Below are positions 61,272 to 64,000 of a stretch of 64,000 nt of DNA, piece after piece (positions within the stretch are counted from its first letter, which is position 1; the number at the start of each line of letters is the position of its first letter). The position numbers were made by a program, and so were the translations under genes. The DNA comes from Erythrophleum ivorense (lineage: Eukaryota; Streptophyta; Magnoliopsida; Fabales; Fabaceae), in assembly GCA_026724425.1 (NCBI GenBank), contig JAIUCV010000008.1, positions 27,260,477-27,324,476 of the forward strand, given 5' to 3'. The notes under the pieces were generated by a model. That model was given only the letters and a program-made list of their open reading frames with translations. It was not told the origin of the DNA and made no database searches.

Positions 61272-61915
61272 TTCCAAAGCTAGAATTAAGAGAGAAGATT
61301 TTAGAGGAAGCACTATATGGTAGAAGGTGTAGTTCCCCTTTATGTTGGACTGAACTCGGAGGAAGAAGGCTGTTAGGTCCAGAATTGATGGATTAGACCT
61401 TTAGGTAAGTTGAAATGATCAGACAGAAACTCTTGACGGCTCAGAGTAGACAAAAGAGCTATATAGATACTTGAAGGAAACCATTAGAGTTTAAGGTTAG
61501 AGATCATGTTCTTCTCAAGGTATCTCCAACCACAGGCATTAGTCAATTTATCAAATCCGAGGAACTAAGCCCTAAGTATGTCGGACCATTTTAGGTACTT
61601 TCTTGAGTCAGACTTGTAACCGATAACGTAGCCCTACCCCCTAACCTCAGTCAACTTCATGATGTCTTTGATGTTTCCTAACTAAGGAAGTACCAACCAA
61701 ACCTAACACATGTTATAGAATATGAAGAATTAACCTTATAAGATAACTTATCTTTTGAGGTTAGGCCAGAGCAAATCATAGACCGAAAGGTCAAGCAGCT
61801 CAAGAATAAAAACATCCAGCTGGTCAAGGTGGTCTAGAAGGGCTTGTCACCTGGTGAAGTTACCTAGGAAATAGGGGACAAAATGAAGGAAAAGTATCCA
61901 AAGCTACTTGATTAA
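61272..61915 (+). pseudogene. G1 integrase end and chromodomain-like tail
   Basis: The first codons continue the RNase H/integrase linker (a sequence like LELREKILEEA) and then jump at about 61304-61312 into the region after the integrase core (ALYGRRCSSPLCW, TELGGRRLLGPEL). The core, with the D,D-35-E residues, is deleted. Then come the GPY-like part (PKYVGPF near 61576), 'FDVS' and TH-VIEYEEL, and a CR-type chromodomain-like end (DRKVKQLKNKNIQLVKVV, then KYPKLLD) to the stop at 61913. TAG at 61835 and 61865 replaces Trp in both cases. This tail places G1 with Tekay/Del-type chromoviruses. Confidence 0.9.
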
Positions 61916-61950
61916 GGTATGCTTATAAAATTTCAAGGATGAAATTTTAT

Positions 61951-61964
61951 TTGTGGGGGAGACT
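61951..61964 (+). promoter_or_regulatory. Polypurine tract of G1
   Basis: TTGTGGGGGAGACT directly before the LTR start TGTAACATCCG. Confidence 0.85.
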
Positions 61965-63271
61965 TGTAACATCCGTCATTTTTTAAGCTAAAAATTAGCT
62001 AAACTAGGGCCAAAAATAGTAAAAATGAGGCCATGATAGAAAAAAAAAAAGAGGGAGGCTTAAGACCGAGATGATAGGGCCAAAATAGCGAAAAAGGGAT
62101 CAGAAAAAGGTCTGGAAGAGTCTCAAAGGCTAAGTATAAAGGAGCCAGGGACTAAAGTGCAAAGAAAAGTTATAAGCTAGGCAAAATGTATAGATTGCTA
62201 GAAAGTTAGGGGAACCCTAATTTCACCCCTATTTGTGGCTTTAGGCATGAATATCAAAAAAATCGAGTAGGAATTTCAAGAATCCATGACTCACAGTTAA
62301 ACCCTGTTTGATGAGATAGATCAGATGATGCCAAGTTGTCCAGATGGCTGGGCAAGATTCGATTAACCCGATCAGTAGCCATGAGTAAAATGGAAAGAGG
62401 AAGTTATGACACCTATGGAAATAGGAATAGCTAAAGGGCTCGAAAGCCCTGAAGGAGTTTCAAGGACTAAATTGTAATAAATAAAACTTTTAGACTACAA
62501 TCATAATACAGAATGGTAGAAATTACATCTAAAGACCTGGATGTCTAATTGACACTGAAATTTATGAAGATCAAGGTTAAGGGCCTCTGATCCATGTTTG
62601 AGGTTTAGTATGACCAAAAAGTAAAGAAAATAATATTTATAAATTTTAGAAAGTCTAAAGGCATACGTTATACCGTAAAACCTCAATTAGGTCCGGACAC
62701 TGGATTTGAACTGTTGTAAGACCCGATAGCTGATTCTAAAGGCCCAATAAGAGAAAAAAAGGTATAATTAGGGTTTTAGAGAAAATAAAACCTATATATA
62801 AATATAAAATATAAAGGAAAGAAAAGAAAGGATATTTGGTTAGTTTAAAGGATTAACCGCGGTTAGGTTAGAAATTGACCATGGTTGAGTTAAAAAATTA
62901 ACCATGGTAACTAACCATCAAATCATCATAACTTAAGGGCTAGGAATGGACATCCAAGTGTGTGGCCAAGAAATTTTGTGAAGGAGATATTGAGTCATGA
63001 AATTAGAAAATGAAAAAAAAAGAATGGAAGGTTAAGATTTGATTTTGAAAAGGTTGATCTAAGGGCCTAAATTTGGTATGAACATTTAACTTCATTTAAG
63101 TTCATCTTCTTCCCCTCCATTCAGCCATTTTCACGCTACACACAAGAAAAAGAGAGAGAAAATGTGAAGAGAGAAAACAAGGGAGGAAAAGTAAAAGAGG
63201 AAGTGAAATCAAGCAAAAATACCACCATTCTTCACCAAATTGCTTTATCTTCTTCATCCTCCAATCATTTT
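61965..63271 (+). mobile_element. G1 3' LTR, 5' 1.3 kb only
   Basis: Starts TGTAACATCCG after the PPT. From about 62092 it aligns with 22450-23640 of the 5' LTR, including the TATATAAATA box near 62794 and the repeated 'ttaaccatggtta' words near 62855-62910. It ends at 'ccaatcatttt' near 63271, where unrelated LTR sequence begins; about 1.8 kb is missing. Confidence 0.85.
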
Positions 63272-63687
63272 AACATATAGCAAGTAATGTGAACGGAAGA
63301 CTTAAAATGGTAGTTAATTTACTAAATAATATAAACAGAGAGATATACTTATTAGCAATATTTAACGTGAATATGAAATAGCAAAGTGAACAGACATATT
63401 ACATATAAAAATAAAACATGAATAAAATACAAGAATTCTCTCAATGTAATTAATATTCAGCAGTTGCAAGATATCCATGAGATTTTCACATGCATAGAAT
63501 ATAGAAAATATAACAAACAATATTTATTCCCTCTTAACCATTAAGCCATAGAGACTAGCAGGCCTAACACTCAGATCGTGTCACACTGGCTTTGGTACAC
63601 TCAAGCCTAGCTCATGTTGCACTGTCATGACATAATAGGCTCACCCTTGCTTCCTTTACTGAGGCATCCCCTAGTGGGTACCCAAGG
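63272..63687 (-). mobile_element. Fragment of the 35353-45185 LTR family
   Basis: Aligns with 35990-36403 ('agagatatac', 'gaatatgaaatagcaaagtgaac', 'cctaacactcagatc', 'gcttccttta', 'gtacccaagg'). Neither edge is an LTR end, so it is an internal piece. The left edge is the break in the G1 LTR and the right edge is the start of another LTR. Confidence 0.8.
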
Positions 63688-64000
63688 TGTAATATCTGGT
63701 TTTTTGAAAACAAGAGAAAATGCAAGAAATGTAATGTACAGTTTCTTCGTACACGAACGAAATTCACTGGATACAAAAGCAAGTCCCTCGAAATGAATTA
63801 GTTAAGGCCCCAAAAACTTTAAGAAGCATTCTAGACTCCTAAAAATGAGAATTCCAGGCTTAGACGGAAAGAAAAAATGAGCTAGATTGAAGAAACGAAA
63901 TGTAACGAAAGGTTGATGAAATGTAAGAGCATTTTTGTCATTTTGAACAATTTTTGGAATTCATATAGGAGGGCTTCCTAAATGAAATTTTTGAGTTCTC
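63688..64000 (+). mobile_element. Start of a family-A LTR running off the window
   Basis: Starts TGTAATATCTGG after CCAAGG and follows the reference LTR start closely ('gaaaacaagagaaaatg', 'gtccct.gaaatga.ttagttaagg', 'tccaggct.agacggaaag', 'gggcttcctaaatgaaa'). Its 3' end is beyond the window. Confidence 0.85.

Larger units (their letters stand above)
22449..63271 (+). mobile_element. Ty3/Gypsy chromovirus G1 split by nested insertions
   Basis: Pieces of one plus-strand Gypsy element occur in correct order: 5' LTR 22449-25473, PBS 25478, leader ORF 25576-26112 and 34605-34826, spacer, gag 35170-35352 and 45186-46093, zinc knuckle and protease start 53028-53180, RT/RNase H 53181-54193, integrase end and chromodomain-like tail 61272-61915, PPT 61951, 3' LTR 61965-63271. 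The gaps are filled exactly by insertions with their own termini: 26113-34604, 35353-45185, 46094-53027 and 54199-61266. The two LTRs are alike in roughly nine of ten bases by eye, so G1 is old. Sequences for the N-terminal part of RT and the integrase core are missing. Confidence 0.85.

Noticed and set aside
63614..63796. 60-codon frame at the right edge
   Set aside because: It crosses the joint between an LTR fragment and a new LTR start, so it is accidental.

Overview
This window is A+T-rich nuclear DNA from a flowering plant. Essentially all of it is transposable-element sequence. I found no host gene, tRNA, rRNA or CRISPR array. The plant assignment rests on the element families: a chromovirus-type Ty3/Gypsy element with an initiator-Met tRNA primer site and LTRs over 3 kb, Ty1/Copia elements, a CACTA transposase with the plant DUF4218/DUF4216 tail, a Mutator-like element, and an LTR element primed by tRNA-Asp as in Athila/Tat elements. 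The species cannot be told from this sequence.

Bases 1-22448 are a pile of fragments. In order they are: the 3' part of a roughly 3.7 kb LTR (family A); a Copia pol remnant (C1) with its 3' LTR split by a complete solo family-A LTR (4796-8529); another LTR end; a solo LTR (10995-12940) inside a CACTA transposase remnant; an LTR (15159-20115) carrying three tandem copies of a segment of about 0.8 kb, interrupted by an LTR of the tRNA-Asp family; and the integrase end and 3' LTR of a Gypsy element (G2).

Bases 22449-63271 are best read as ONE old Gypsy chromovirus (G1), stretched to about 41 kb by nested insertions. Its own parts are collinear: 5' LTR (22449-25473), PBS (25478), leader ORF, gag, zinc knuckle, protease start, reverse transcriptase/RNase H, integrase end with chromodomain-like tail, polypurine tract and 3' LTR (61965-63271). 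Four insertions split it. (1) A Mutator-like DNA element, 26113-34604, with about 100-bp terminal inverted repeats, itself carrying two solo LTRs. (2) A solo LTR, 35353-45185, itself carrying a Copia element (C2, 37218-43326) whose LTRs form a large inverted repeat. (3) A complete element, 46094-53027, with two LTRs, a tRNA-Asp PBS and a PPT, but no recognisable gag-pol and a long unknown acidic ORF. (4) A solo LTR, 54199-61266, itself carrying another LTR, 55671-59244. Target-site duplications that I read directly at most joints support this order.

Bases 63272-64000 are an LTR fragment followed by the start of another family-A LTR running off the window. All coding remnants are broken by stops or frameshifts. 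Many of the stops are CAG-to-TAG or TGG-to-TAG/TGA changes, as expected from decay of methylated cytosines. The least ordinary item is the tRNA-Asp-primed element at 46094-53027 and its unknown ORF.
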